Positions 24,538 through 34,768 are shown, counted from the stretch's first letter. The stretch: DNA of 64,000 nucleotides from Aequorivita sp. (GCA_024637015.1 JAGXGE010000015.1:62001-126000); one strand, 5' to 3'. The notes: generated by a model not told the origin, from the sequence alone. Numbers and translations are program-made.

Positions 24538-26139
24538 ATGGTGGGTAATAACCAAACTAAGAAATCGATTTCGGTTGACAAATACGGAATCAAAAATGCA
24601 AAAGTTAATTATCAACTTTCTTCAGAACAACTTCACGAAGAAACATTACAAAAAGGCCAAGGGAAAGAGGCCGCCAGCGGTGCTCTAGCGATAGATACTG
24701 GAGAGTTTACTGGAAGGTCACCAAAAGATAGATTTATTGTAAAAGACGACGTCACGCGTGACAAAGTGTGGTGGGGAAACATAAACATTCCCTTTCCACC
24801 AAACATGTTCGATACGCTTTATGACAAAGTAATGGATTATCTTTCTGGGAAAGAAATTTATGTGCGTGATAGCTATGCTTGTGCTGATGAAAAATACAAA
24901 CTGAACATCAGAACAATTACTGAGACACCTTGGTCCAATATGTTTGCCCACAATATGTTTCTTCGTCCAAATGATGAAGAATTGGCTTCTTTTGACCCAG
25001 AATGGCTTATAGTGAATGCTCCCGGATTTATAGCAGACCCTGAAGTAGATGGAACACGCCAGCATAATTTTGCTATACTGAATTTTACCAAAAAGATAGC
25101 TTTGATTGGTGGTACAGGATATACGGGTGAAATTAAGAAAGGAATTTTCTCCGCACTTAATTTTATTCTCCCTGTCTATAAAAACACGATGCCAATGCAC
25201 TGCTCCGCAAATGTGGGAGATGATGGTGAGACTGCTATTTTCTTTGGACTATCTGGAACTGGAAAAACCACACTTTCTGCAGATCCAAAACGAAAATTGA
25301 TAGGTGATGACGAACATGGTTGGACTCCCGATAACACAATCTTCAACTTTGAAGGGGGTTGTTATGCAAAGGTGATAAACCTTACTGAAGAACAGGAACC
25401 AGATATTTTTAACGCTATAAAACCAGGAGCCATCCTTGAAAATGTAGTGATGGACGAAAATGGCGAGGTGGATTTTGCAGATACCTCCATTACGCAAAAT
25501 ACACGTGTAAGTTATCCAATTTACCACATTAAAAACATTCAAGTTCCCTCTATTGGTCACAATCCAAAAAATATTTTCTTTTTAACGGCAGATGCTTTTG
25601 GTGTTTTGCCTCCTATTTCAAAATTGACTCCGGGGCAGGCTGCTTATCATTTCATTAGCGGCTATACTGCGAAAGTTGCTGGTACTGAGGAAGGTATCAA
25701 TGAGCCAACTCCTAACTTTTCAGCGTGTTTTGGAGCTCCGTTTATGCCACTTCATCCAACAGAATACGCTGAAATGTTAAGCAAAAAGATGAAAGATGCA
25801 GGTGTAAATGTTTGGTTGATAAACACTGGCTGGACTGGTGGTCCTTACGGCGTTGGAAGTCGAATGAAACTGAAGTACACCCGAGCAATGATTGCTGCGG
25901 CCTTGGAAGGAAAGTTAAAAGATGTTGAATTTGAAAAGCATCCAATTTTTAACTTGATGATGCCAAAATCCTGTCCAGATGTTCCTACGGAAGTGCTAAA
26001 CCCAAAGGAAACTTGGAAGAACAAAAAGGCTTATGATATTCAAGCTAATGAACTTTCTAATTCCTTTAAGGAAAACTTTAAAAAGTTTGAAGCTTATGCA
26101 AATGATGAAATTCTTTCAGGAGCTCCCGCTTCAGAATAA
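24538..26139 (+). CDS. pckA: Phosphoenolpyruvate carboxykinase (ATP)
   Basis: A 533-residue ATP-type PEPCK that converts oxaloacetate and ATP to phosphoenolpyruvate for gluconeogenesis. GLSGTGKTTLS (about residues 240-250) is the kinase P-loop, IGDDEHGW and FNFEGGCYAK (about 260-285) bind metal and substrate, and GEFTGRSPKDRF (about 61-72) is the N-terminal substrate loop. Length is normal. It is a single gene ending in a strong terminator. Confidence 0.97.
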   Translation: MVGNNQTKKSISVDKYGIKNAKVNYQLSSEQLHEETLQKGQGKEAASGALAIDTGEFTGRSPKDRFIVKDDVTRDKVWWGNINIPFPPNMFDTLYDKVMDYLSGKEIYVRDSYACADEKYKLNIRTITETPWSNMFAHNMFLRPNDEELASFDPEWLIVNAPGFIADPEVDGTRQHNFAILNFTKKIALIGGTGYTGEIKKGIFSALNFILPVYKNTMPMHCSANVGDDGETAIFFGLSGTGKTTLSADPKRKLIGDDEHGWTPDNTIFNFEGGCYAKVINLTEEQEPDIFNAIKPGAILENVVMDENGEVDFADTSITQNTRVSYPIYHIKNIQVPSIGHNPKNIFFLTADAFGVLPPISKLTPGQAAYHFISGYTAKVAGTEEGINEPTPNFSACFGAPFMPLHPTEYAEMLSKKMKDAGVNVWLINTGWTGGPYGVGSRMKLKYTRAMIAAALEGKLKDVEFEKHPIFNLMMPKSCPDVPTEVLNPKETWKNKKAYDIQANELSNSFKENFKKFEAYANDEILSGAPASE

Positions 26140-26160
26140 TTTCAAGAATAATTTATAAAT

Positions 26161-26192
26161 AAAAAGGCTTGCCAGTTGGCAAGCCTTTTTTA
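26161..26192. terminator. Bidirectional terminator between pckA and hemD
   Basis: AAAAAGGCTTGCC-AGTT-GGCAAGCCTTTTT is a perfect stem with A and T tracts on the two sides, between convergent genes. Confidence 0.9.
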
Positions 26193-26209
26193 GTTGCAAT
26201 TAATTGAGC

Positions 26210-26959
26210 TTATTTTTTATTGTTGACCTCTTTGATGTATTTTTCCAAAGCCATCGTCATTGATGGTGCCTCAGGAGTTGGGGCTTGAATGTCTACGCGA
26301 AGGCCTTGTTCAGTAGCTGCTTTTACGGTGGTGTTTCCAAATACGGCTATTCGGGTATCCTTTTGATCGAAATCTGGAAAGTTTTCAAATAAAGATTCAA
26401 TTCCGCTTGGGCTGAAAAACACCAAAATATCATAATAAACATCGCGCAAATCCGAAAGATCACTGATTACTGTTTTGTAAAAAGTAGCTTCTTTCCAATC
26501 TACTTTTAGTTCGTTAAGAACAAGTGGCACTTCGGGCTTCAATTTATCTGAAGTTGGAAGTAGGAATTTTTCGTTTTTGTATTTTTTGATCAATGGGGCA
26601 AGTTCAGAAAAAGTTCTTTTCCCCACATAAATCTTTCGCTTTCTGTACACCACATATTTTTGAAGATAGTAAGCAACAGCTTCACTCAAGCAAAAATATT
26701 TCATTGTGTCCGGCACCTTAAAACGAAGTTCTTCAGCAATACGGAAATAATGGTCCACAGAGTTTCGGCTGGTTAAAATGATAGCCGAGTATTTTGTAAG
26801 ATCAACTTTTTGGGATCGCACTTCCTTGCCTGATACGCCTTCCACATGAATAAAAGGGCGAAAATCAATTTTTACCTTCTGTTTTTCGATCAAATCGAAA
26901 TAAGGCGAATTTTCAATTTTAGGCTCGGGCTGGGATACCAAAATAGTTTTCACTTTCAT
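26210..26959 (-). CDS. hemD: Uroporphyrinogen-III synthase
   Basis: A 249-residue two-lobed HemD, which closes hydroxymethylbilane to uroporphyrinogen III in tetrapyrrole synthesis. Family signs: ILTSRNSVDHYF (about residues 61-72), KYFCLSEAVAYYL (about 87-99), FFSPSGIESLF (about 182-192) and IAVFGNTTVKAATEQGL (about 205-221). HemD is poorly conserved, but these four together are convincing. It lies 33 bases downstream of the DUF4271 gene on the same strand. Confidence 0.88.
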   Translation of the reverse strand: MKVKTILVSQPEPKIENSPYFDLIEKQKVKIDFRPFIHVEGVSGKEVRSQKVDLTKYSAIILTSRNSVDHYFRIAEELRFKVPDTMKYFCLSEAVAYYLQKYVVYRKRKIYVGKRTFSELAPLIKKYKNEKFLLPTSDKLKPEVPLVLNELKVDWKEATFYKTVISDLSDLRDVYYDILVFFSPSGIESLFENFPDFDQKDTRIAVFGNTTVKAATEQGLRVDIQAPTPEAPSMTMALEKYIKEVNNKK

Positions 26960-26992
26960 AGATGTTCCTGATTTTTTTTAAATATTATTTCC

Positions 26993-27673
26993 TCAAACAA
27001 ACGTTTTATAAAGAATAATATAAGGTGAAATTTCAAGTGCGCAAAGATACAAAATAAAATAGAAGAAATTGCGAAATATCAATTTTCCGTTTTTCTTATA
27101 GCTGTAAAGCAGCGCAATAGCGTTCAACGTTACAATGATGCCACAAAAAATAAGTATTGCCTGTGGCTGTGGCTGATAAATATATAACAAGAAAAGATTG
27201 GCAATGAACAATAAGATCGCTAAAAAGTTTCTATAGCTGAGTTTTTGGTACAGATAATTGTTAATGATTTCATCTAAAGAAAATATATTCCCAATAATTT
27301 TTTCCAAAGAAAATTTTATGAGAACAAAAGCCGAATAAGCGGTACAGATCTGAAGAAAAAGCCACTCATTTTTTTGAACTTCGGAAGGGTTAAAAACTTT
27401 AAAAAGTAAATAAAAAAATATTGAAACACAGATTACCTGTGCAGCGAAAAGCATAATATTAAAAGGATGGTTTATCTCGTCATTTTTTCCATGCACGAAA
27501 AAGTATTGATTTGTTATAGGCAACATGGAAAATTCGTGGAATCTTTTGGGGTAAAAATATTTGGAGAGCGCAAAAAGAATAAAACATGCCAGGAGCATAT
27601 AGGTGGCCCAATCGGTCGATTCGATAAGTCTTTCGCTAAAATCCACCTTAATTTTTTTGTAAAGGTACATCAA
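26993..27673 (-). CDS. DUF4271 membrane protein
   Basis: A 226-residue protein with about six or seven membrane segments, including the family start WATYMLLACFILFALSKYFY and the LPITNQYFFV segment. DUF4271 is restricted to Bacteroidota and usually lies beside hemD, as here. Function unknown. Confidence 0.85.
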   Translation of the reverse strand: MMYLYKKIKVDFSERLIESTDWATYMLLACFILFALSKYFYPKRFHEFSMLPITNQYFFVHGKNDEINHPFNIMLFAAQVICVSIFFYLLFKVFNPSEVQKNEWLFLQICTAYSAFVLIKFSLEKIIGNIFSLDEIINNYLYQKLSYRNFLAILLFIANLFLLYIYQPQPQAILIFCGIIVTLNAIALLYSYKKNGKLIFRNFFYFILYLCALEISPYIILYKTFV

Positions 27674-27759
27674 AATAAATTTTCTTTATGCGTCATCAAT
27701 TAGATTTTACTTCACATTTATTTGCTCAAAAAAAGGTACATTTGCGCTAAAATAGGAGT

Positions 27760-28509
27760 ATGTCCAAGGCAGTAGTGGTGGTGCCAACCTACAATGAAAT
27801 TGAAAATATAGAGCGGCTGCTGCGCACTGTTTTTTCATTGCAGCGCGAGTTTCACATTTTAGTTGTGGATGACAATTCTCCTGATGGCACAGCACAAGCT
27901 GTTGAAGCCAATTTCAAAACTTATCCGGAAAAGCTTTTTTTACTAAAAAGAGCTGAAAAGAATGGCTTGGGAACAGCATATATTGCTGGGTTTAAATGGG
28001 CTCTCGAAAATGGATATGATTATATTTTTGAAATGGACGCTGATTTTTCACATAATCCAAATGACTTAATCAGATTGTTTAATGCTTGCCACAAGGATGG
28101 AAATGATATTGCTATCGGTTCGCGATATGTGAAAGGTGTAAATGTTGTAAACTGGCCAATGAGCAGGGTCTTGATGTCTTGGCTGGCCTCAAAATATGTT
28201 CAGTTTGTGATGGGTATTGATATATATGACACTACAGCAGGTTTTATTTGTTACCGAAGAAGTGTTCTTGAGAAAATAAACCTAGACAATATTCGTTTTG
28301 TTGGCTACGCTTTTCAGATTGAAATGAAGTTTAAGGCACATGTCAGTAAATTTAAAATAAAAGAGGTGCCGGTTATTTTTACGGATCGCACCAAAGGAGA
28401 ATCAAAAATGAGCTCGGGTATTATTTCCGAAGCTATTTTTGGTGTGATTGCAATGAAATTTAATAGTGTATTTAACAGAAAAAGATTTAATGAAGGCAGT
28501 TTTAATTAA
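27760..28509 (+). CDS. Polyprenol-phosphate mannosyltransferase (DPM1-like GT2)
   Basis: A 249-residue family 2 glycosyltransferase of the polyprenol monophosphomannose synthase group. VVPTYNEIENIERLL (about 7-21), LVVDDNSPDGTA (about 36-47) and FEMDADFSHNP (about 88-98, DxD-like metal site) define the GT-A fold; the late FKIKEVPVIFTDRTKGESK segment is typical of DPM1 and ArnC relatives. No C-terminal membrane domain is present, so it acts at the inner face of the membrane. It is first in an operon with pyrC and the DUF4296 lipoprotein. Confidence 0.9.
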   Translation: MSKAVVVVPTYNEIENIERLLRTVFSLQREFHILVVDDNSPDGTAQAVEANFKTYPEKLFLLKRAEKNGLGTAYIAGFKWALENGYDYIFEMDADFSHNPNDLIRLFNACHKDGNDIAIGSRYVKGVNVVNWPMSRVLMSWLASKYVQFVMGIDIYDTTAGFICYRRSVLEKINLDNIRFVGYAFQIEMKFKAHVSKFKIKEVPVIFTDRTKGESKMSSGIISEAIFGVIAMKFNSVFNRKRFNEGSFN

Positions 28510-29830
28510 GAATGCGAATATTGTAAATGAAGGAAAAATCTTTAAAGGCGACGTGCTAGTTCAGGACGGCCGCATAGCAGAAATTTCTGAAACCATCAGC
28601 ATGAAATCCGCCGAAACGAAAGTTATCGATGCAGATGGAAGTTATTTATTGCCCGGAATGATTGATGATCAAGTGCATTTCCGTGAACCAGGTTTGACGC
28701 ATAAAGCCAACATTGAAACCGAATCAAAAGCTGCGGTTGCAGGTGGAATCACTTCTTTCATTGAAATGCCAAACACCGTTCCCAATGCCACAACCATTGA
28801 ATTATTAGAAGAAAAATTTGATATTGCCTCCAAAACTTCTTGGGCTAATTACTCCTTTATGTTTGGTGGCACCAATGATAATTTAGAAGAAATTTTAAAA
28901 GTTGATCCACAAAAAGTGGCTGGACTAAAATTATTCTTGGGTTCTTCCACAGGTAATATGTTAGTGGACGATCCAAAGACTTTGGAAGAAATATTCAGCA
29001 AAACCAAATTGCTTATTTCTGCTCATTGTGAAGATGAGGCGACAATTAAAGAGAATTTAGAAAAATATAAAGCTGAGTACGGCGAAGATATTCCTATAGA
29101 ACTTCACCCAAAAATCCGAAGTCAAGAGGCGTGTTATATTTCTTCCTCAAGAGTAATAAAGCTTGCCGAAAAAACTGGCGCACGACTTCATGTCTTTCAC
29201 CTTTCAACGGAGAAGGAAACGCATCTTTTCAGCAATAAAAAACCGCTTTCGGAAAAGAAAATTACCGCCGAGGTTTGTATTCACCATTTATGGTTTACAG
29301 ATGAGGATTACAAAACAAAGGGCACCAAAATAAAATGGAACCCAGCCGTAAAAACTGAAAAGGACCGTGATGGCCTGCTGAAAGCACTTCTAGACGACCG
29401 CATTGACGTGATTGCCACAGACCATGCGCCGCACACTTTAGAAGAAAAAAACAATAAATATTTAAACGCTCCGTCTGGAGGACCATTGGTGCAACACGCT
29501 TTGGTTGCACTTTTGGAAATGTATCACAGAGGAAAAATTTCGTTGGAAAAAATCGTGGAAAAAACCGCGCACAATCCGGCAATTTTGTTTCAAATAAAGG
29601 AACGCGGATATATTCGAAAAGGGTATAAGGCAGATTTGGTTTTGGTTGACCTAAATTCGCCTTGGACGGTAAAAAAGGAAAATCTTCTTTATAAATGTGG
29701 ATGGTCGCCTTTTGAGGGAACAATTTTTAAATCCCGTGTTACACATACGCTCGTAAACGGAATTGTAGTTTATGAAAACACAAAATTCCCAAATAAAAGC
29801 AATCCCGAAAGACTTACCTTTAACAGATAA
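28490..29830 (+). CDS. pyrC: Dihydroorotase
   Basis: About 446 residues from the ATG at 28490 (MKAVLIKNA), which overlaps the end of the glycosyltransferase gene; the longer frame from 28466 adds residues the family lacks. DHOase closes carbamoyl-aspartate to dihydroorotate in pyrimidine synthesis. The first metal site is DDQVHFREPG (about 62-71), SAHCEDE and VFHLSTEK carry later His ligands, and ATDHAPHTLEEK (about 305-316) has the catalytic Asp. The stop overlaps the next start (TAATG). Confidence 0.93.
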   Translation: MKAVLIKNANIVNEGKIFKGDVLVQDGRIAEISETISMKSAETKVIDADGSYLLPGMIDDQVHFREPGLTHKANIETESKAAVAGGITSFIEMPNTVPNATTIELLEEKFDIASKTSWANYSFMFGGTNDNLEEILKVDPQKVAGLKLFLGSSTGNMLVDDPKTLEEIFSKTKLLISAHCEDEATIKENLEKYKAEYGEDIPIELHPKIRSQEACYISSSRVIKLAEKTGARLHVFHLSTEKETHLFSNKKPLSEKKITAEVCIHHLWFTDEDYKTKGTKIKWNPAVKTEKDRDGLLKALLDDRIDVIATDHAPHTLEEKNNKYLNAPSGGPLVQHALVALLEMYHRGKISLEKIVEKTAHNPAILFQIKERGYIRKGYKADLVLVDLNSPWTVKKENLLYKCGWSPFEGTIFKSRVTHTLVNGIVVYENTKFPNKSNPERLTFNR

Positions 29831-30261
29831 TGAAGCACTGGACAATCATTTTGTTTTTCACTTTAGGTTTTTTTGCTTGCCAAGATGTAAAGAAACCCGA
29901 AAAGCCAAAAAACCTTATCTCAAAAGATAAAATGATCAATATCCTTACGGAGGCTTATTTGGCCAATGCTGCCCGAAGTGTCGATAACAAATCCATTATT
30001 TCCAAAGGAATTAAAATGGATTCGTTGATTTATAAAAATTTTGGTGTTGACAGTCTTCAATTTACAAAAAGCAACGAGTTTTACGCTTCAGATATAAATA
30101 CGTATATGGAAATTTTTCAAAAAGTGGAAGCGAAACTTACCGGAATGCAAAAAAAAATGGACAGTATTCGGGAGATTGAAAAAAGTCGAAAAGACAGTAT
30201 CAGTAACAATAAGGGTGTAAAAAAACTAAACACTGAGCCCGTAAAAGACAGCCTAATTTGA
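29830..30261 (+). CDS. DUF4296 lipoprotein
   Basis: A 143-residue lipoprotein (lipobox GFFACQ, Cys17). The core has DKMINILTEAYLANAA and a FGVDSLQF segment, which define DUF4296, followed by a charged Lys-rich helix. It is a Bacteroidota family without known function, regularly next to pyrC. The start overlaps the pyrC stop; the 3' end overlaps the convergent epimerase gene by 9 bases. Confidence 0.85.
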   Translation: MKHWTIILFFTLGFFACQDVKKPEKPKNLISKDKMINILTEAYLANAARSVDNKSIISKGIKMDSLIYKNFGVDSLQFTKSNEFYASDINTYMEIFQKVEAKLTGMQKKMDSIREIEKSRKDSISNNKGVKKLNTEPVKDSLI

Positions 30262-31263
30262 TGCTTTACTATTTTCTTTTGTTACTCTTTCCAGCGTTAC
30301 TTCTAAAGGAGTAAACTGAAACTCCAAGTTGTTTTTTATTTTGGAAGCATCATAAAAAGATGTTTTGAACATTGAGTGGACTATTGCTTTAGACAATTTT
30401 CTCTTTTTTCCAAAAATTTTACTCAATAACCAATCTGCGTTACTTAGAAAAAACATAATTGTTTGTGACAGTTTTTTTGATGGAGGTTTTTTCGCAAACA
30501 AGGGCGCCAATTTTGAAAGCAATTCTTTGTAAGTAACATTTTTACCCACTAAAATAAACTGTTCGTTTTTTGTTGATGAATCTACCAGCAAGATCATCGT
30601 TTTTACCACATCTTGAATGTCTACAACTCCCATACCTCCCGAAGGGTAAAAAGGGATTCCGCTTGAACCAAGAGTGATGATCATCTCACTACCACCGCCA
30701 TTTGGCGAAGTTCCCAAAATTACTCCTGGATTCACGATTACTGCGTCCAAACCTTCCTGCGTTCCGCGCCAAACTTCCATTTCGGCACCGAATTTTGTAA
30801 TTGCATATACACTGTTATTTTCGTCCGGATTCCACTGGGTTTCTTCGGTAATCAATTCGTTGTTCAGGGGCTTTCCAAAAGTGGCTACAGAACTTACGTA
30901 ACAGATTTTTTGAATATTGTTTTCCAAACAAATATTTACAATATTCGCCGTGCCTTCCACATTTGCTTTTTTAAGTACTTTGTATTTTGAAGGATTAAAA
31001 TTTACAAATGCAGCACAATGGTAAACTTTTGTAATATTTTTAAAAGCCACGGTTAATTCAGGAACATTGGTTATGTCTGCTTCAATCCATTCAATTTTAT
31101 TGAAAAGAGAATCTACTTCGGGGGTGTACAATGCAAAAACTTTTTTTACAGCGGCTATATCGCTGCTTTTTCTGTGAATTGCACGTACCTGAGCGTTTTC
31201 CTTTAAAAGAAAATAAAGCAAATGAGAACCTACCAAACCTGTGCCACCAGTTACTAATATCAT
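30253..31263 (-). CDS. NAD-dependent epimerase/dehydratase family protein
   Basis: A 336-residue extended short-chain dehydrogenase. VTGGTGLVGSHLLYFLL (about residues 4-20) is the NAD-binding GxxGxxG, CAAFVNF follows near 84, and the catalytic YAITKFGAE (YxxxK) is near residue 152. VIVNPGVILG is a typical later strand. It resembles dihydroflavonol-reductase-like proteins; substrate unknown. Single gene, convergent with the DUF4296 gene. Confidence 0.88.
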   Translation of the reverse strand: MILVTGGTGLVGSHLLYFLLKENAQVRAIHRKSSDIAAVKKVFALYTPEVDSLFNKIEWIEADITNVPELTVAFKNITKVYHCAAFVNFNPSKYKVLKKANVEGTANIVNICLENNIQKICYVSSVATFGKPLNNELITEETQWNPDENNSVYAITKFGAEMEVWRGTQEGLDAVIVNPGVILGTSPNGGGSEMIITLGSSGIPFYPSGGMGVVDIQDVVKTMILLVDSSTKNEQFILVGKNVTYKELLSKLAPLFAKKPPSKKLSQTIMFFLSNADWLLSKIFGKKRKLSKAIVHSMFKTSFYDASKIKNNLEFQFTPLEVTLERVTKENSKASN

Positions 31264-31357
31264 AAAGCGAAAATACCTTTTTTTTTAAGAATGTAGAAAT
31301 GGTTATTGTTGCTCGCTAATTCTTAATTCTGCATTCTGAATTATAAACTGAGAACCC

Positions 31358-31365
31358 TATCTTTG
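31358..31365 (+). promoter_or_regulatory. Candidate -7 box (TATCTTTG) for tyrS
   Basis: TATCTTTG fits TAnnTTTG, 49 bases before the tyrS start codon. No TTG is visible at the -33 position. Confidence 0.35.
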
Positions 31366-31414
31366 CACCTTCGTACTCTATAGCCTTGGCGGCGGAGTTA
31401 AAAATTTAAAAAAA

Positions 31415-32713
31415 ATGAATTTGAAAAATTTCGTTGAAGAACTACAATGGCGTGGAATGATTCACGACGTGATGCCAGAAACCGAAACACATCTTATGGA
31501 AACAATGCGATCTGCTTATGTGGGTTTTGACCCAACTGCAGACTCTTTGCATATTGGTAATTTGGTTCCTATTATGCTTTTGTCGTTCTATCAGCGCTGT
31601 GGACATAAACCGATCGCTTTAGTGGGTGGCGCCACTGGAATGATTGGAGATCCTTCTGGAAAAAGTGCCGAGCGAAATTTGCTTGATGAAGCTGCTTTGC
31701 GCCACAATCAAGAATGTGTAAAAAATCAGCTTTCGCAATTTTTAGATTTTTCTTCGGGCGCTGAAAATCAGGCTGTATTAGTTAATAATTACGATTGGAT
31801 GAAAGAATTTTCGTTTCTTGATTTTATTAGAAACGTGGGAAAACACATCACAGTAAATTATATGATGGCGAAAGACTCCGTGAAAACACGATTGAGCGGT
31901 GAAAGCGCGGAAGGACTTTCGTTTACTGAATTTACTTATCAATTGATTCAAGGATATGATTTTCTTCATTTATACAGAAATATGAGTTGTACGCTCCAGA
32001 TGGGTGGCAGTGATCAATGGGGAAACATTACTACGGGAACTGAGCTAGTAAGAAGGATTGCTGGCGGTAAAGGTTATGCGCTAACCTGTCCATTGATTAC
32101 AAAAAGCGACGGCAGCAAGTTTGGGAAAAGTGAAGGAGGTAATATCTGGTTGGATGCCAACAGAACTTCCCCGTACAAATTCTACCAATATTGGCTGAAC
32201 ACCAGCGACGATGATGCTGAAAAATATATAAAGATTTTCACCTTTTTGGACAAGGACACAATAGATGGTTTGGTTTTGGAACACAAAGAAGCGCCACATT
32301 TGCGCTTGCTCCAAAAGCGATTGGCGCAGGAAGTTACTACAACTGTTCACAGTGCTGAAGAGTTTGAAAAAGCAGTAAAAGCTTCAGAGATTTTGTTTGG
32401 AAATTCAACTTCCGAAGATTTAAAAACGCTGGATGAAAAAACATTTCTCGATGTTTTTGATGGTGTGCCACAAGCAGAAATTTCAAAAGAGGAAATAAAA
32501 AACGAAATTGATATTATTGGGGCTCTGGCTGAAAAAACAGGGTTTTTAAAATCCAATGGCGAAGCGCGACGGGCTTTGAAAGAAAATTCAATTTCCGTAA
32601 ATAAAGAAAAGGTTACAGAAGATTTTAACGTTTCTGAAAAGGATTTGATTAATGGTCAATTTGTATTGCTGCAACGCGGAAAGAAAAATTACTTCATTAT
32701 AAAAGTAGTTTAA
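31415..32713 (+). CDS. tyrS: Tyrosyl-tRNA synthetase
   Basis: A 432-residue class I synthetase. [14 protein letters not shown] (about residues 39-52) holds the HIGH equivalent, KFGKSEGGN (about 230-238) the KMSKS equivalent, and a C-terminal S4 RNA-binding domain begins near [17 protein letters not shown] (about 376). It is of the bacterial TyrRS type of normal length. Single gene closed by a terminator. Confidence 0.97.
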   Translation: MNLKNFVEELQWRGMIHDVMPETETHLMETMRSAYVGFDPTADSLHIGNLVPIMLLSFYQRCGHKPIALVGGATGMIGDPSGKSAERNLLDEAALRHNQECVKNQLSQFLDFSSGAENQAVLVNNYDWMKEFSFLDFIRNVGKHITVNYMMAKDSVKTRLSGESAEGLSFTEFTYQLIQGYDFLHLYRNMSCTLQMGGSDQWGNITTGTELVRRIAGGKGYALTCPLITKSDGSKFGKSEGGNIWLDANRTSPYKFYQYWLNTSDDDAEKYIKIFTFLDKDTIDGLVLEHKEAPHLRLLQKRLAQEVTTTVHSAEEFEKAVKASEILFGNSTSEDLKTLDEKTFLDVFDGVPQAEISKEEIKNEIDIIGALAEKTGFLKSNGEARRALKENSISVNKEKVTEDFNVSEKDLINGQFVLLQRGKKNYFIIKVV

Positions 32714-32736
32714 TTTACCGTTTTTATTCCATGAAA

Positions 32737-32768
32737 AAATCCCCGGCAAAGTTTGCACGGGGATTTCT
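32737..32768 (+). terminator. Terminator after tyrS
   Basis: AAATCCCCG pairs with CGGGGATTT around GCAAAGTTTGCA, which itself can pair. The T run is short, so this is a good hairpin with a weak tail. Confidence 0.65.
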
Positions 32769-32880
32769 CAATTAACTAACCAACCAAATTATGAAAAATC
32801 ATCACTTTTTCACACTTATTTGGTCGGAGGTTTCTTCAAAAACTTACACTGAATTTCATAGGTTTATGTTAAACATTTCC

Positions 32881-33855
32881 CTATAAAACCATCAAATTGC
32901 AACCGCGAATATCGCTCGAGTCAAAACGGCCTATAACCTCGAAAGAACCATCTGAAAAGGTTTTACCTAGATCTTGTGTAGCAATAAAAGCACAGGAATT
33001 GAGATTGGCCAAATCAATAACATTTATTCCTCCGGTTTTTCCAAAGGTATAAGAAAGCGCATCTTCGGTGTCTCGCGTTAAAATTTTCATCCAAGGGGGG
33101 GAGGAAAAAATTCCGTCACCCAAGGAATAGGCCTGTGAAAGTAATTCCGTCATCCCATATTCGCTGTGAATTCTGGAAACACTGAAGCCCTTTTTTAAAA
33201 TTTCGTGAAGTTCCTCTTTTATCATTTCTTTTCTGCGACCTTTCATTCCACCAGTTTCCATCACGATTGTATTTTTTAATTGAAATTTTCTTTTTTCAAT
33301 TAAATCAAGTAGCGCATAAGAGACCCCAACCAGAATTGATTTTTGACCACTTGCTTCCAAAAAGTCTAGCTTTTCTATCAACGCGTCCATTTCATATAAG
33401 TAAAAACCACTATTGGGATTATTGCTCTTTTCAATCAAATTTTCAACCATATAAATAAGCGAAGAGCCTTCGCGTTCCAAATAGGAGGGTAGCAGTGCTA
33501 AAATTGAAAAATTTTCGGGATTTCCATATTCTCTTTCAAAGGCTTTTTGGAAACTTTTTTCGTAAATACTTAAGTCAGATACATAGTGTTTACTTGTTGT
33601 GCTTCCCGTTGTTCCACTGCTTGTGAAGATTGTTTCTTCCTCTAAATTTTTGGTAATTATTTTATGGCTTTTAAAAAATTGGATGGGAAGAAAAGGGATT
33701 TGCTCAATATACTTTACATCAGAAGGCTTTATGTGTAAAAGGTTACAGAAGTTCCTGTAAACAGTAACATTTTCATATTGAAATTGAAATACCTCAATCG
33801 CTAGGCGCTCAAAATCTTCGGAAGAATTAATATTGAAAATGTCCTTTTCAAGCAT
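32881..33855 (-). CDS. LuxE-like acyl-protein synthetase / acyl-activating protein
   Basis: A 324-residue member of the LuxE/acyl-protein synthase group within the adenylate-forming fold. FTSSGTTGSTTSKHYVSD (about 77-94) is the AMP-binding P-loop, and HSEYGMTELLSQAYS (about 230-244) is the TE-type motif of acyl-CoA synthetases. In luminous bacteria LuxE activates fatty acids; here no lux genes are near, and Bacteroidota carry such genes alone, so the substrate is unknown. Confidence 0.85.
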   Translation of the reverse strand: MLEKDIFNINSSEDFERLAIEVFQFQYENVTVYRNFCNLLHIKPSDVKYIEQIPFLPIQFFKSHKIITKNLEEETIFTSSGTTGSTTSKHYVSDLSIYEKSFQKAFEREYGNPENFSILALLPSYLEREGSSLIYMVENLIEKSNNPNSGFYLYEMDALIEKLDFLEASGQKSILVGVSYALLDLIEKRKFQLKNTIVMETGGMKGRRKEMIKEELHEILKKGFSVSRIHSEYGMTELLSQAYSLGDGIFSSPPWMKILTRDTEDALSYTFGKTGGINVIDLANLNSCAFIATQDLGKTFSDGSFEVIGRFDSSDIRGCNLMVL

Positions 33856-33896
33856 ATTTTAAGTAACCTAAATTTAGGTTCAAAAATAGTTAAATA

Positions 33897-33928
33897 AAAA
33901 AAGCTCCTGCTGAAACAGGAGCTTTAAA
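33897..33928 (-). terminator. Terminator of the lamin-tail-like T9SS protein gene
   Basis: Read on the minus strand, AAAGCTCCTG-TTTC-CAGGAGCTTTTTT (GCTGA part of the loop region) is a strong stem followed by seven or more T, 20 bases past the stop at 33947. Confidence 0.85.
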
Positions 33929-33946
33929 ATTGAATTTTAAAAAATA

Positions 33947-34768
33947 TTATTTGATAACCATTTTCTTGGTGGAGGAAGTTCTTCCCTGTTCAACTTTCAA
34001 AATATAAACTCCGCTTTTAAATGAAGAAACGTCTAACCTTTCCCCATTTAACACAGTCTTTAAAACTTGTTTTCCAAGTACATCAAAAATGGATATATTT
34101 TTAACTCCGCTTAATTTTGAGCTTATATATAAATAACCACTTGATGCCGGGTTTGGATAAATATTAAAAAAGTCAGACCTTGATTCGCCAACGCTTAAAA
34201 CACATGCATTTGTAGCGCGCAATGTTGGTAAATTAACACAAAAACTTCCAGCTCCGTCGCTTTGGATTGATTCTGTATCCTTGTTTCCATTCAGGTCTTC
34301 ATCATATTGAACGGTTTGGCCTAGCCCAGCCAAAAGCTCCGGGTCATCGTCATCGTTGGTTCCGTAAACAATCGCATCAATTAAGTTTGCGTTTGTAACA
34401 GGTGTTCCATTGGGAAAATTGCTTGCATCGTCTTGGTGAATAGCGATGGCATCGGGCCCGTTCTGTATGGTGTTGCTGGTTCCAATAGCTATGTCAACCC
34501 CGGGAGTTGCGCTACCGCCAATTATGAAAAATCCCTCCGAATCTGTAACATATCCGGTTAAATCTACTGTTTTGTAGCTTTCGTCGTCTGAACCATTGTA
34601 GAAAACTACAATGTAACCCTCAAGTGAAAAATTTGGTGAATCGGATAGAATTTCAATAAATTCCGAAACATCGGTTCCAGTTTGATCCACATCCACTTCA
34701 TTTATGTGTATTTGAGAAAAAGAAATGGTATAGAACAGTAAGCTTGCAATAAATGTAATTTTTTTCAT
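33947..34768 (-). CDS. Secreted lamin-tail-domain-like protein with T9SS sorting domain
   Basis: A 273-residue secreted protein: signal peptide (1-18, ending SFS-Q), a lamin-tail (LTD)-like domain (INEVDVDQTGTDVSEFIEI at about 21-39, then LEGYIVVFYNG), and a T9SS type A domain (IYPNPASSGYLY near 207, ending STKKMVIK). The surface role is unknown. Single gene; its own terminator follows. Confidence 0.85.
   Translation of the reverse strand: MKKITFIASLLFYTISFSQIHINEVDVDQTGTDVSEFIEILSDSPNFSLEGYIVVFYNGSDDESYKTVDLTGYVTDSEGFFIIGGSATPGVDIAIGTSNTIQNGPDAIAIHQDDASNFPNGTPVTNANLIDAIVYGTNDDDDPELLAGLGQTVQYDEDLNGNKDTESIQSDGAGSFCVNLPTLRATNACVLSVGESRSDFFNIYPNPASSGYLYISSKLSGVKNISIFDVLGKQVLKTVLNGERLDVSSFKSGVYILKVEQGRTSSTKKMVIK

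Noticed and set aside
32881-33855. Bioluminescence gene luxE
   Set aside because: Only the LuxE-like fold is present; no luxA, luxB, luxC or luxD lies near, so a light-producing system is not supported.
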